From Bacteroidota bacterium (GTDB lineage Bacteria > Bacteroidota > Bacteroidia > Chitinophagales > LD1): a stretch of DNA of 64,000 nucleotides. The position numbers were made by a program, and so were the translations under genes. The notes under the pieces were generated by a model. The model ran no database searches. It was not told the origin of the DNA and worked only from the letters and a program-made list of their open reading frames with translations. The stretch lies in NCBI GenBank assembly GCA_016722375.1, contig JADKJG010000002.1, forward strand, positions 62,001 to 126,000. Reading direction: 5' to 3'. The first letter of the stretch is position 1, and each line of letters begins with the position of its first letter. Of this stretch, positions 1 to 8,682 are shown piece by piece.

Positions 1-1467
1 GAAGTAGCCTTGCATCATGCCTACAACGATTTGCATACAGAAGACGAACGGCGAAACTTTAAAATGATTCATGAATATCCATTGGGCGGAAAACCACCCA
101 TGATGACGCATATCTTTGAAAACAATTTGGGACAAAGGATTATAGCTGCCAAGGGTGCGCCCGAAGCATTGATGAATGTTTCCAATTTGTCGAAAGCAGA
201 GATAGAACAAATTATTGAAGCAATACAAACCATCACCAATGAGGGTTACCGGGTTTTGGGTGTTGGCGAAAGTGATTTTACAGGCAACGATTTCCCTGCA
301 ACACAGCAAGAATTTCAATTTAGGTTTAAGGGGATTGTAGCCTTTTACGATCCACCTAAGAAGAATATCAACAAAGTATTGGATGATTTTTATAAGGCCG
401 GTATCGCCGTAAAAATAATTACAGGCGACTATGCTGAAACAACCACAGCCATTGCAAAGCAAATAGCCTTTAAAGGTTTTGAACACAGTCTTTCGGGAGA
501 TGAACTGATGAAATTATCTGAAGAAGAATTGCAGGAGAAGGTGATGCACATCAACATTTTTACCAGAATGTTTCCGGACGCGAAACTGAGAATTATTAAT
601 GCCTTAAAAGCGGACAATCAGATAGTGGCCATGACGGGCGATGGCGTAAACGACGGACCCGCCTTGAAAGCCGCGCATATTGGTATAGCTATGGGAAAGA
701 AGGGTACCGAAATTGCCAAACAGGCAGCTTCGCTGATTCTGGTAGAAGATGATTTGTCAAAAATGGTAGAGGCGGTTGCAATGGGCAGAAGAATTTATGC
801 CAATCTTAAAAAGGCAATTCAATACATTATATCCATTCACATACCTATTATCCTGACCGTTTTTATTCCATTGGCTTTAGGTTGGGTTTATCCGAATATA
901 TTTTCGCCGGTACACATCATTTTTTTAGAATTGATCATGGGGCCAACCTGTTCCATCCTCTTTGAAAATGAACCCATGGAGAAAAATACCATGCTTCAAA
1001 AGCCTCGACCTTTTACAACTATATTTTTCAGTTGGAAAGAACTGACAACAAGCATCATTCAGGGTATTGCCATTACAGCCGGCACTCTATTCGCTTACCA
1101 ATATTCAATATACCAAGGATTCGATGAGGCCCTTACACGAACTATGGTGTTTACTGTTTTAATAGCTGCCAATATATTTTTGACCCTTGTTAATCGTTCT
1201 TTTTACTATTCAATCTTCACCACTTTGAGATACAAAAACAATCTGGTTCTGCTGATTATTGCCATTACAATAACTATCACCGGGCTATTATTATTTGTGC
1301 CGCCACTGACCACCTTCTTCGAATTTGAGGCACTTAATATCTCCCAGTTATTGACTTGTATTGGAATAGGGGTCATATCAGTAATCTGGTATGAATTTGT
1401 AAAGATTGGAACTAGGCTAAAAAGCAGCGCGGACAGACGGGTGGCTTTTAACAAGGGAACCAAATAG
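1..1467 (+). CDS. Cation-translocating P-type ATPase, C-terminal part (5' end outside window)
   Basis: The frame is open from the first base and no start is visible, so this is the last ~488 codons of a larger pump. It contains the nucleotide-binding-domain motif KGAPE (about nt 153-167), a TGD motif near nt 421, and the hinge motif MTGDGVNDGPALK (about nt 630-668). About six hydrophobic segments follow from nt 820, the layout of a Cation_ATPase_C region. The phosphorylation motif DKTGT must lie upstream. The set fits P2-type (calcium-like) ATPases, which use ATP to move cations across the inner membrane. The ion cannot be told from this part. The family call is secure and the substrate is not. 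Confidence 0.88.
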   Translation, partial: EVALHHAYNDLHTEDERRNFKMIHEYPLGGKPPMMTHIFENNLGQRIIAAKGAPEALMNVSNLSKAEIEQIIEAIQTITNEGYRVLGVGESDFTGNDFPATQQEFQFRFKGIVAFYDPPKKNINKVLDDFYKAGIAVKIITGDYAETTTAIAKQIAFKGFEHSLSGDELMKLSEEELQEKVMHINIFTRMFPDAKLRIINALKADNQIVAMTGDGVNDGPALKAAHIGIAMGKKGTEIAKQAASLILVEDDLSKMVEAVAMGRRIYANLKKAIQYIISIHIPIILTVFIPLALGWVYPNIFSPVHIIFLELIMGPTCSILFENEPMEKNTMLQKPRPFTTIFFSWKELTTSIIQGIAITAGTLFAYQYSIYQGFDEALTRTMVFTVLIAANIFLTLVNRSFYYSIFTTLRYKNNLVLLIIAITITITGLLLFVPPLTTFFEFEALNISQLLTCIGIGVISVIWYEFVKIGTRLKSSADRRVAFNKGTK

Positions 1468-1605
1468 GGAAGACGGAGGACAAGTGTTGTAGCTTATAGA
1501 AATATGCCATTGTAAGAATATCGCAGTCTACTAGGTGGTTTCATCTTTGTTCTGAACGGTATTTGGCCTACTTTTTGTCCGATTTCATTAAGACCCATAT
1601 CTTCT

Positions 1606-1613
1606 TATTTTTG
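1606..1613 (+). promoter_or_regulatory. Bacteroidota -7 promoter box (TATTTTTG)
   Basis: Perfect match to TAnnTTTG, the -7 element used by the Bacteroidota primary sigma factor, 23 bases before the collagen-like gene. No TTTG at the usual distance upstream is obvious, so only the -7 half is supported. Confidence 0.5.
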
Positions 1614-1636
1614 CGGTTCTCAAAAAAAATAAAAAC

Positions 1637-3766
1637 ATGAAAATGAAATCTTACTTACTTGTAATTGTGCTATGTGCTATAGGCTATACAACTTGGGCTC
1701 AGGCTCCACAATTAATGAATTATCAAGCAGTGGTTCGTAATGCGGCTGGAGAGCCTTTAGCGGCGGGCACTGTTGTTTCGATTAGATTACTGATACATGA
1801 CCAGACGGACCAAGGTCCGGTGGTTTATCAGGAGGTGGTCAGCGCCACGACCAATAAGTTTGGTTTAATCAGTCTCCCGGTTGGTCAGGGAGGCAATCTG
1901 GCTACAGTCAATTGGGGCAATGGTCCTAAATATTTACAAGTTCAATTAGACCCTGCCGGTGGAATTAATTACACAGATATGGGTTCTACGCAATTATTGA
2001 GCGTTCCTTATGCCTTGTTTGCAGCAAATAGTACTGCCGGTTCTACAGGAGCTACTGGTCCTACAGGACCAACCGGCGAGACTGGAAGCGGTGGTGGAGC
2101 TACAGGAGCTACAGGCGCTACAGGATTGGTTGGGCCAAGCGGAGAGCCTGGTGCTACCGGTGCTACGGGTGCAGTTGGTCCCACAGGGGCCAATGGGGTA
2201 ACAGGTCCAACGGGTGCTAATGGATTAGTTGGTAATACAGGCCCTACTGGCCCGACTGGCCCTACTGGTCCAACGGGGACTAGCGGAAGTGGGGGAGGAG
2301 CCACTGGACCTACTGGCCCTACCGGGTTGAACGGTGCCACCGGTGCTACAGGCCCATCTGGTGCAAACGGAATAAATGGAACAAACGGAGCTACAGGCGC
2401 AACAGGTCCAATGGGTAATACAGGAGCTACAGGAGTTGGAATTCAAGGTCCGGCAGGCCCAACAGGTTCTGTTGGCGCAACAGGAGCAATAGGTAATACG
2501 GGACCCCAAGGCCCTACAGGGGTTGGTGCCACCGGCGCGACAGGAGTTACTGGTGCAACCGGCGCAACGGGGCCTTCAGGAACAGCTTCAATAACTGCTA
2601 TCAACGGTGTACAGATAGCTTCTTCTAATATAGAATTGGGAGGTGCGCTTACACATGCTACTTCGATTCCTTTAAGTGGTTTTGATCTGGCTTTTTCAGG
2701 AACTGGTAATGTAGGAATTGGAACGGCTACGCCTGCCTTTCCTTTAAATGTTACTGGAACTAATCCAAATTCAATTGCTGTTATTTCAAATTCAAACGCA
2801 AATGGAATTGGAGTAGCTGCTCAAAATATAGTAGCGGCTGGTACAGGCAGTGGACACGGAATGTTTGGAGCTACACAACAATCGTTAGGTGTAGGTGTTT
2901 ATGGAGCTAACTTGAATCCTGGTGGAACCGGGGTTCTGGCTATTGGCAATAATGTGCAGACTTATTTGTTTCCTAACGGAGGCGCAGGTTCTGCATCTTA
3001 TGGCACTTTGACAGGTGCTTATGGTTTTGCATCTGCTTCTCAGGGCTATGGAGTATATGGACGTGCAGATAACGTCACTACCTCTTATGGTGTGGTGGGG
3101 CGGTCGAACAATGCAGTAGGTGGCGCGCCTATTGATGGCTCCGGTGGCGCGTTCATTGGAAAATCTTATGGGGTGTCGGGCTTTCAAAATGCAACTTCTG
3201 GACAAACAGCCGGAGGCTATTTTGTTGCTGGTGATGGTGCAGGAGGAACTTCTTCAACTACTTTGGTGGAAGCATTTTCTACATTAGGAACACATTATAA
3301 GATTTGGAGCAACACAGCCAGCACGGTTTCTACCTGTGTGCCTGACCTAAATGGAAAACCAGTTACGCTGCATGCTCCTGAAACTCCTGAGTTCTACTTT
3401 CAGGATTACGGACAGGGGAAGTTGGTGAATGGTAAAGTGCATATTGATATTGACCCTATCTTGGCTAAGAATGTTGCTATCAACGAACAACATCCTTTAA
3501 GAGTTTTTGTTCAGTTGGAAGGAGATTGCAAAGGTGTTTTTGTTACCAACAAAACAACTACCGGCTTTGATGTAGTGGAGCTAAACGGAGGGGCATCTAA
3601 CGTTAGCTTCCAATGGAGCATTACCTGCAATGTTGCTGATATGCAAATTGGTAGTCGCTTGTCTAAATTCTCTGAGCTTCGCTTTGAACCAGGTCCAATT
3701 GACCAGAGCGTTCCTTTGAGAGATGAAACAAAAAATGCTAATCCAGTAATTAAAAGAATCTTCTAA
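1637..3766 (+). CDS. Secreted collagen-like Gly-X-Y repeat protein
   Basis: This 709-residue protein starts with a clear signal peptide (about residues 1-21, ending TTWAQ). A ~110-residue N-terminal domain with the NYQAVVRNAAGEPL signature seen in many Bacteroidota surface proteins follows. Residues ~132-316 are a long Gly-X-Y tract dominated by GATGPTG. A ~390-residue glycine-rich C-terminal region contains GNVGIGT, a phrase typical of tail-fibre-like and surface repeat proteins. Collagen-like tracts form triple helices, so a trimeric surface fibre or adhesin is the likely role (inference). No T9SS or LPXTG sorting signal is visible. The ATG is preceded by an A-rich stretch and a -7 promoter box. 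A strong terminator follows. Confidence 0.85.
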   Translation: MKMKSYLLVIVLCAIGYTTWAQAPQLMNYQAVVRNAAGEPLAAGTVVSIRLLIHDQTDQGPVVYQEVVSATTNKFGLISLPVGQGGNLATVNWGNGPKYLQVQLDPAGGINYTDMGSTQLLSVPYALFAANSTAGSTGATGPTGPTGETGSGGGATGATGATGLVGPSGEPGATGATGAVGPTGANGVTGPTGANGLVGNTGPTGPTGPTGPTGTSGSGGGATGPTGPTGLNGATGATGPSGANGINGTNGATGATGPMGNTGATGVGIQGPAGPTGSVGATGAIGNTGPQGPTGVGATGATGVTGATGATGPSGTASITAINGVQIASSNIELGGALTHATSIPLSGFDLAFSGTGNVGIGTATPAFPLNVTGTNPNSIAVISNSNANGIGVAAQNIVAAGTGSGHGMFGATQQSLGVGVYGANLNPGGTGVLAIGNNVQTYLFPNGGAGSASYGTLTGAYGFASASQGYGVYGRADNVTTSYGVVGRSNNAVGGAPIDGSGGAFIGKSYGVSGFQNATSGQTAGGYFVAGDGAGGTSSTTLVEAFSTLGTHYKIWSNTASTVSTCVPDLNGKPVTLHAPETPEFYFQDYGQGKLVNGKVHIDIDPILAKNVAINEQHPLRVFVQLEGDCKGVFVTNKTTTGFDVVELNGGASNVSFQWSITCNVADMQIGSRLSKFSELRFEPGPIDQSVPLRDETKNANPVIKRIF
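2038..2583 (+). repeat. Gly-X-Y coding repeat (collagen-like tract)
   Basis: Nine-base coding repeats of GGN-NNN-NNN encode Gly-X-Y triplets rich in Ala, Thr and Pro, broken by three spacers (two GSGGG-type, one GTASI-like end). Synonymous third positions vary strongly between triplets, so the tract is under protein-level selection rather than freshly amplified. It produces long spurious reading frames on both strands. Confidence 0.85.
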
Positions 3767-3784
3767 ACCGAAAGGTATAGACAT

Positions 3785-3816
3785 AAAAAAAGGGGCGCCA
3801 TCGGCGCCCCTTTTTT
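3785..3816. terminator. Bidirectional rho-independent terminator
   Basis: An 8-bp GC stem, GGGGCGCC (3792-3799) with GGCGCCCC (3803-3810) and a 3-base loop, is flanked by an A tract on the left and a T tract on the right. It lies between convergent genes and works in both orientations, ending the collagen-like gene and icd. Confidence 0.92.
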
Positions 3817-3827
3817 ATTTTGTTTTA

Positions 3828-5156
3828 TCAGAACCTCTTGATGATTTCATCGGCAAACTCGCTGCATTTGATCTCAGTAGCTCCCTCCATTTGGCGGGCG
3901 AAATCATAAGTAACCCGCTTGCCGGCAATAGCGCTTTCCAAACCATGGTGAATCAACTTCGCCGCTTTATCCCATCCTAAGTATTCAAACATCATAGCTC
4001 CGGAAAGAATGACAGAGCCTGGATTTACTTTGTCCAGCCCTGCATATTTAGGAGCAGTGCCGTGTGTCGCTTCAAAAATTGCATGACCGGTGACGTAGTT
4101 AATATTCGCTCCCGGAGCAATACCGATTCCTCCCACTTGTGCTGCTAGCGCATCAGAGAGATAATCTCCATTGAGGTTGAGGGTAGCAATGACATCGAAA
4201 TCATCGGGGCGCGTAAGTACTTGTTGCAAGGCTATATCGGCAATGGCATCCTTGATAATAACTTTCCCTGCCTCTTTCGCTGCTTTCATTTCCAGATTAG
4301 CAACCACTTCGCCTTTTTCTTTCTTGGTTTTCTCCCAAGTAGCCCAGGTATAAGTTTTATCTCCAAACTCGCTCTCTGCCAATTGATAACCCCAATCGCG
4401 GAAAGCACCCTCGGTAAACTTCATGATGTTTCCTTTGTGAACCAAGGTAACCGTAGGCTCGTTATGAAGGATGGCATATTCAATAGCAGAACGAATTAAC
4501 CGTTGCGAGCCAATTTTAGAGACCGGCTTGATGCCTACACCTACCATCACCTCCGGTTCATCATCGGCAAGGCGGGCAGCCTTCAAGTACTGCTTTGCTT
4601 TCTTTTTATCTCCAAAACGAATTTTGCTATAATCCTTTTCATACTTTCTCTTTAGAAAATGAAGTATGTCTGCCGCCTCTTTGCTTCCGGCTGCAAATTC
4701 AATACCGGCATAAATATCCTCGGTGTTTTCACGGAAGATAACCATGCTTACCTTTTCAGGATGTTTCACCGGAGAAGGTGTTCCGGCATAGTAACGAACC
4801 GGACGGAGACAAACATATAAATCAAGAATTTGACGCAAGGCCACATTGAGCGAACGGATACCGCCACCTATGGGTGTGGTGAGAGGTCCCTTCATACCCA
4901 CCAGATATTCTTTAAAGGCATCGAGCGTTTCATCGGGCAACCAACTACCCGTCTTTTTAAAACTCTTTTCTCCCGCCAACACCTCTTTCCATTCAATTTT
5001 CTTTTTGCCTTTATAAGCCGCTTCTACCGCAGCATCCAATACACGAACGGATGCTTGCCAGATATCTGGACCGGTTCCATCGCCCTCGATGAATGGAATA
5101 ATTGGTTCATTAGGCACTTTCAGTTTTCCTCTGCTTACAGTTATTTTTTCTGCCAT
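3828..5156 (-). CDS. icd: NADP-dependent isocitrate dehydrogenase
   Basis: Catalyses oxidative decarboxylation of isocitrate to 2-oxoglutarate in the TCA cycle, giving NADPH. The 442-residue protein is colinear with the E. coli-type dimeric enzyme. It opens with IIPFIEGDGTGPDIW. The substrate-binding and phosphorylatable-serine loop reads GGGIRSLNVALRQ. The catalytic lysine segment is VHKGNIMKFTEGAF, and metal-binding aspartates sit in the NLNGDYLSD region. The sequence GTAPKYAG carries the Lys-Tyr pair that selects NADP over NAD in this family. It stands alone, with a terminator shared with the collagen-like gene and a 145-bp upstream gap. Whether the AceK-type serine switch operates here cannot be seen. 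Confidence 0.96.
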   Translation of the reverse strand: MAEKITVSRGKLKVPNEPIIPFIEGDGTGPDIWQASVRVLDAAVEAAYKGKKKIEWKEVLAGEKSFKKTGSWLPDETLDAFKEYLVGMKGPLTTPIGGGIRSLNVALRQILDLYVCLRPVRYYAGTPSPVKHPEKVSMVIFRENTEDIYAGIEFAAGSKEAADILHFLKRKYEKDYSKIRFGDKKKAKQYLKAARLADDEPEVMVGVGIKPVSKIGSQRLIRSAIEYAILHNEPTVTLVHKGNIMKFTEGAFRDWGYQLAESEFGDKTYTWATWEKTKKEKGEVVANLEMKAAKEAGKVIIKDAIADIALQQVLTRPDDFDVIATLNLNGDYLSDALAAQVGGIGIAPGANINYVTGHAIFEATHGTAPKYAGLDKVNPGSVILSGAMMFEYLGWDKAAKLIHHGLESAIAGKRVTYDFARQMEGATEIKCSEFADEIIKRF

Positions 5157-5301
5157 AAATTCTATTTTTTTATTGTTATTGATTCTTTTTTTGACTATGA
5201 GGCAAACCTAAACGAATTATCGGAATTGAGAAATGAATCCAATAGCTGCGGATGCTGATTAATTGCTTTGATTTCATTGCTTTGACGAATAATTAGTCGC
5301 C

Positions 5302-5829
5302 ATGTCGCCAGAAGAACTGCTCCAACAATATCAGACTGCCCGAATCAAAACCGATGAAAAGCTAACTCGTCTTGTAAACAATCCATTTATGTTTCGGATG
5401 TTTTTGCTTGGCAAACTGCCGATGGCCTTTTTCGCAGGGGTTCGCATAAAACATTTTGATGCGAATCAATGCAGCATAACCGTTCCTTACAAATGGCTGA
5501 ACCAAAACCCTTTTCGCTCCACCTATTTTGCTGTTTTAGCCATGACGGCCGAAATCAGTACCGGCATTCCCTCACTGCTGGCGGTTGCGCCTAAGAATCC
5601 TTCTGTCGCGATGTTGGTGACCCATGCCGAAGCGGATTTTATGAAAAAGGCCACCGGCCTAAGCACCTTCACCTGCCTTCAAGGACAGGAAATAACCCAT
5701 ACCGTTGAAAAAGCAATCCTGACAGGAGAGGGGCAAACCTTCGACGCCCTAACCACCGGAGTAACCGAGAGCGGTGAAACCATTGCTCGTTTCAAGATTC
5801 AATGGAGTTTTAAGATGAGGGGGGGCTAA
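5302..5829 (+). CDS. DUF4442 hotdog-fold protein (thioesterase-like)
   Basis: The 175-residue protein matches the DUF4442 pattern: an amphipathic N-terminal helix, then a hotdog-like core with the phrases NQNPFRSTYFAVLAMTAE and LLAV-like strands, ending in a beta-rich half. DUF4442 proteins belong to the 4HBT/hotdog superfamily and are presumed acyl-CoA thioesterases or acyl-binding proteins. No substrate is known to me. It lies 142 bp before the DHCR24-like gene on the same strand. A role in lipid metabolism for both is possible but unproven. Confidence 0.75.
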   Translation: MSPEELLQQYQTARIKTDEKLTRLVNNPFMFRMFLLGKLPMAFFAGVRIKHFDANQCSITVPYKWLNQNPFRSTYFAVLAMTAEISTGIPSLLAVAPKNPSVAMLVTHAEADFMKKATGLSTFTCLQGQEITHTVEKAILTGEGQTFDALTTGVTESGETIARFKIQWSFKMRGG

Positions 5830-5971
5830 GTTCGTTCTAAGTAGAATCGTTTATCACTAGCGCCTTCAGGTTTTTGACCGGATTGATACAAAGCGGTTTC
5901 TCGGCTATTTCGACGCAAATTCGAAAATTCTTTTCTATAATTGTATAGATTTTTACCTATCCTAGTTATAG

Positions 5972-7564
5972 ATGCCCTTTGATATGAGTGCTCAGGATGA
6001 ATTTAAACCCTCCAGTTTCTTTGAATACATTCTGACCTACCACCGGGGGCTTTTTGCCACTATCTTTCTTCTGCCGGTTTCTGTAGTTTATAGTTTCTAT
6101 CTCAACACACGCAATCGAATAGTGTTCCTGATGCATAGTGCGCCTGCCAAACATACTGAGCGGGTGAAGCGGGTGCAACAACAAATGATGGATTGGGCAA
6201 AAGAAGGTTCTGAACAGAAACTTTGTACCGCCCGTTCCGGATGGTTCACCATGAGCGATTCGGTGCCTGGCTATAAACAGACTCACCGCAATATCTCCGT
6301 GAATCTGCATGATATACTGGATGTGAATGAACAGCACCGGGTGGTGCGTGTAGAGCCTCTAGCCACTATGGGACAAATAACCGCTACGCTCAATCCGTTA
6401 GGATGGACGCTTCCGGTAGTGCCCGAACTGGATGATTTGACTGTCGGTGGTTTGATTAACGGCTTTGGCGTGGAAAGCAGCAGCCACAAGTACGGCCTAT
6501 TTCAATTCATCTGCGAATCGTTTGAAATCGTGACGGCAGATGGAACCGTGGCGCAGTGCAGCAAAAATGAGAACGTCGCTTTGTTCTATGCCATTCCCTG
6601 GAGCCACGGCACGCTGGGATTCTTGGTCTCTGCCACACTAAAAATCATTCCGGCAAAGAAGTATGTCAAATTGCATTATCAACCCGTCTATTCTTTGGAT
6701 GAACTGACTGAACTATTTGAACGCGAAAGCCGCGGCACTGAAAAGAACCAGTTTGTAGAAGCATTAATGTATGGACAGAATTCTGCCGTGGTGATGACCG
6801 GTGTGTTGACCGATGAACGAAATGATGATACTCCAATAAATTCGATTGGCTATTTCTGGAAGCCTTTCTTCTATCGCCATGCAGAAAAATATTTGCTGAA
6901 AAAGAAAACGGGATACGAATACATTCCGCTGCGAGACTATTACCACCGGCATACACGCGGTTTGTTTTGGGAAATGGAAAGCATCATTCCGTTTAGCAAT
7001 CAATCCTTGTTCCGATATCTGTTGGGATGGTCTTTGCCGCCCAAAATCCCTTTATTGAAATATACCGAAACAGAAACCACCCGCCGCCTGCGCGATACAT
7101 ACCATGTGGTGCAGGATATGCTCATGCCTATGGTCCATCTCAAAAAGTCTTTACTGTACTTTCACGAACAATACAATATTTACCCTATCTGGCTTTCTCC
7201 CATGGCGATCTATGACAACGAAAAACAGGCGGGTTTCATCCATCCATATCAGTTGGCGGATGGAAGCAAAGACCCCATGTTTGTGGATGTGGGCGCTTAT
7301 GGCAACCCCATGAAACGCCCTTTTGACGGTCTGAGTGCTTTGCGCGAACTGGAGAAATTTGTGATAGAAAATAAGGGGTATCAGGCGCTTTATGCAAAGA
7401 CCTTAATGAGCCGCGAACAGTTTCGCACCATGTTTGACCATAGCGATTATGACAAACTGCGCGAAGAACTGCCTCTATGCACCCATGCTTTTAATGAAGT
7501 GTATGATAAAGTTTCATCCAAGGCAAGACTCGCACCGGTAGATGCGAGAAGGGGAAAGGTTTAG
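5972..7564 (+). CDS. FAD-dependent oxidoreductase, close homologue of DHCR24 (delta24-sterol reductase)
   Basis: The 530-residue protein aligns from end to end, from memory, with vertebrate DHCR24/seladin-1 (about 516 residues). One N-terminal membrane segment (about residues 14-36) is followed by an FAD_binding_4 domain with PELDDLTVGGL and ESSSHKYGLFQ. Next come IIPAKKYVKLHYQPV, EYIPLRDYYHRHTRG, VVQDMLMPM, YPIWL and a C-terminal EVYDKV. Eukaryotic DHCR24 reduces the C24 double bond of sterols with NADPH and FAD. The bacterial substrate is unknown: a sterol, carotenoid or other polyprenoid side chain is possible. The ATG at 5972 is chosen, with an in-frame ATG at 5984 as alternative. No other sterol gene is in the window. 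The family call is strong and the reaction is inferred. Confidence 0.88.
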   Translation: MPFDMSAQDEFKPSSFFEYILTYHRGLFATIFLLPVSVVYSFYLNTRNRIVFLMHSAPAKHTERVKRVQQQMMDWAKEGSEQKLCTARSGWFTMSDSVPGYKQTHRNISVNLHDILDVNEQHRVVRVEPLATMGQITATLNPLGWTLPVVPELDDLTVGGLINGFGVESSSHKYGLFQFICESFEIVTADGTVAQCSKNENVALFYAIPWSHGTLGFLVSATLKIIPAKKYVKLHYQPVYSLDELTELFERESRGTEKNQFVEALMYGQNSAVVMTGVLTDERNDDTPINSIGYFWKPFFYRHAEKYLLKKKTGYEYIPLRDYYHRHTRGLFWEMESIIPFSNQSLFRYLLGWSLPPKIPLLKYTETETTRRLRDTYHVVQDMLMPMVHLKKSLLYFHEQYNIYPIWLSPMAIYDNEKQAGFIHPYQLADGSKDPMFVDVGAYGNPMKRPFDGLSALRELEKFVIENKGYQALYAKTLMSREQFRTMFDHSDYDKLREELPLCTHAFNEVYDKVSSKARLAPVDARRGKV

Positions 7565-7679
7565 AAAGTAGCATCCTGAACAAGACCCTCAAAAGGCTTT
7601 ATATAGAAGGGTGTCCAGAATACAGTCTTTTACGACCAACACCCAAAATAGGTTTCAGGATATAAAGAAAATATTTTTC

Positions 7680-7697
7680 AGAACCGGTACCGGTTCT
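7680..7697. other. 18-bp perfect palindrome
   Basis: AGAACCGGTACCGGTTCT is a perfect inverted repeat in the 854-bp gap between convergent genes. A second, imperfect GGAAC/CCGG cluster follows at about 7731-7752. It could be a dimeric protein-binding site or part of a transcript end. No T tract follows, so it is not a standard terminator. Confidence 0.5.
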
Positions 7698-7857
7698 AAG
7701 ATTTTCGCTGGTTTGTATTATATGTATAGCCGGAACAGGAACCGGAGCCGGGTAGAACGATAAATAAATTTTATTGGTAATTCAAACAAGCAACAAATAA
7801 GATTTTTCTTCACCTGAATTTTTGATTTTTACAAACGGGCCTTGTATCATACGCGAA

Positions 7858-8068
7858 GAATATGAGCTTCTTTTCAGAGAATATGAGCCTCTTTAGGAAG
7901 AATATGAGCCCTCTTTTCTGAGAATATGAGCTTCTTTACAAAGAATATGAGCTTCTTTACAAAGAATATGAGCTTCTTTAGGAAGAATATGAGACTCTTT
8001 ACAAAGGAAATGAGCTTCTTTAGTTAGAATATGAGCTCATGTAGAAAGAATATGAGACTTGATTTCGA
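7858..8068. repeat. Intergenic 21-bp tandem array A (10 units)
   Basis: Ten units each start with the core GAATATGAG, at 7858, 7879, 7900, 7922, 7943, 7964, 7985, 8006, 8027 and 8048. Spacings are 21 bp with a single 22. The core is almost invariant (one unit reads GGAAATGAG) and is followed by a more variable ~12-base tail, most often CTTCTTTACAAA. AAGAA before and TTCTT after the core form a short inverted repeat. The array fills part of the gap between the DHCR24-like gene and nfu, which converge. The rest of the gap (7565-7857 and 8069-8418) shows only the palindrome at 7680 and no supported gene. Confidence 0.9.
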
Positions 8069-8418
8069 TTAGGTTTCCTTCATAACCTTTGAGATGGAAT
8101 AAGGTTGTTGGTGAAGTTCTGCTAATTATTCCTCAGTAGGTCATTATTTCCTGAATAGGATGCAAGCCGGGTATTTTTATTCGGATAGGGTCGTAGTGTT
8201 TCCATATTCTGAGCCCTCATATAAACCGGTTGGGATATCCGGGTTCAAGATATGGAACCCATGCGGGAACGCGGTCAACGGTGCAGGAGATCATGTTAAA
8301 TGAAAAATAGAATTAAAAATTAGTAGCCTGAATGGGGATATACAATTCACCGTCCAGCTTATGCGATAAAAATAGTTCTGGAAAATAAACGAAAATCTTC
8401 TATGCTCAAGCAAGAAAA

Positions 8419-8682
8419 TTAGTCCACGGGCTGTGGATTCACAGCCATCACCCCTTTAATTTCGGGCACGGCCTTTTTTATAGCATCTTCAATACCCGCT
8501 TTCATGGTCATGAAACTTTGCGGGCAAACGCTGCAAGCTCCCAACAGTTTCACATGTACAATCATGTCATCCGAAATCTTCAACACTTCCACATTTCCGC
8601 CGTCGCTGTTCAGGTAGGGGCGCATGGTGTCCAGAGATGCTTCCACTCTAGCCAAAAGATGAGCGACATTTTTTTGATTCAT
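8419..8682 (-). CDS. NifU C-terminal-domain (Nfu) iron-sulfur scaffold protein
   Basis: This 87-residue protein consists of only the Nfu domain, with the cluster-binding CSVC pair (Cys50 and Cys53) and the family phrase LNSDGGNVEV. Nfu proteins carry a 4Fe-4S cluster at a dimer interface and hand it to target apoproteins. Its start codon overlaps the stop of the upstream mrp gene by one base (TAATG), implying translational coupling. That supports a joint role in iron-sulfur cluster delivery. Confidence 0.93.
   Translation of the reverse strand: MNQKNVAHLLARVEASLDTMRPYLNSDGGNVEVLKISDDMIVHVKLLGACSVCPQSFMTMKAGIEDAIKKAVPEIKGVMAVNPQPVD

Noticed and set aside
2008..2509. Proline- and cysteine-rich reading frames opposite the collagen tract
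   Set aside because: Shadow frames of the Gly-X-Y repeat. The plus-strand protein is clearly the coding one.
7858..8068. Array A (and arrays B-F) as CRISPR arrays
   Set aside because: Units are 21 bp (or a 41/42-bp dimer) with no 23-47-bp repeats separated by unique spacers, no leader, and no cas gene in the window.
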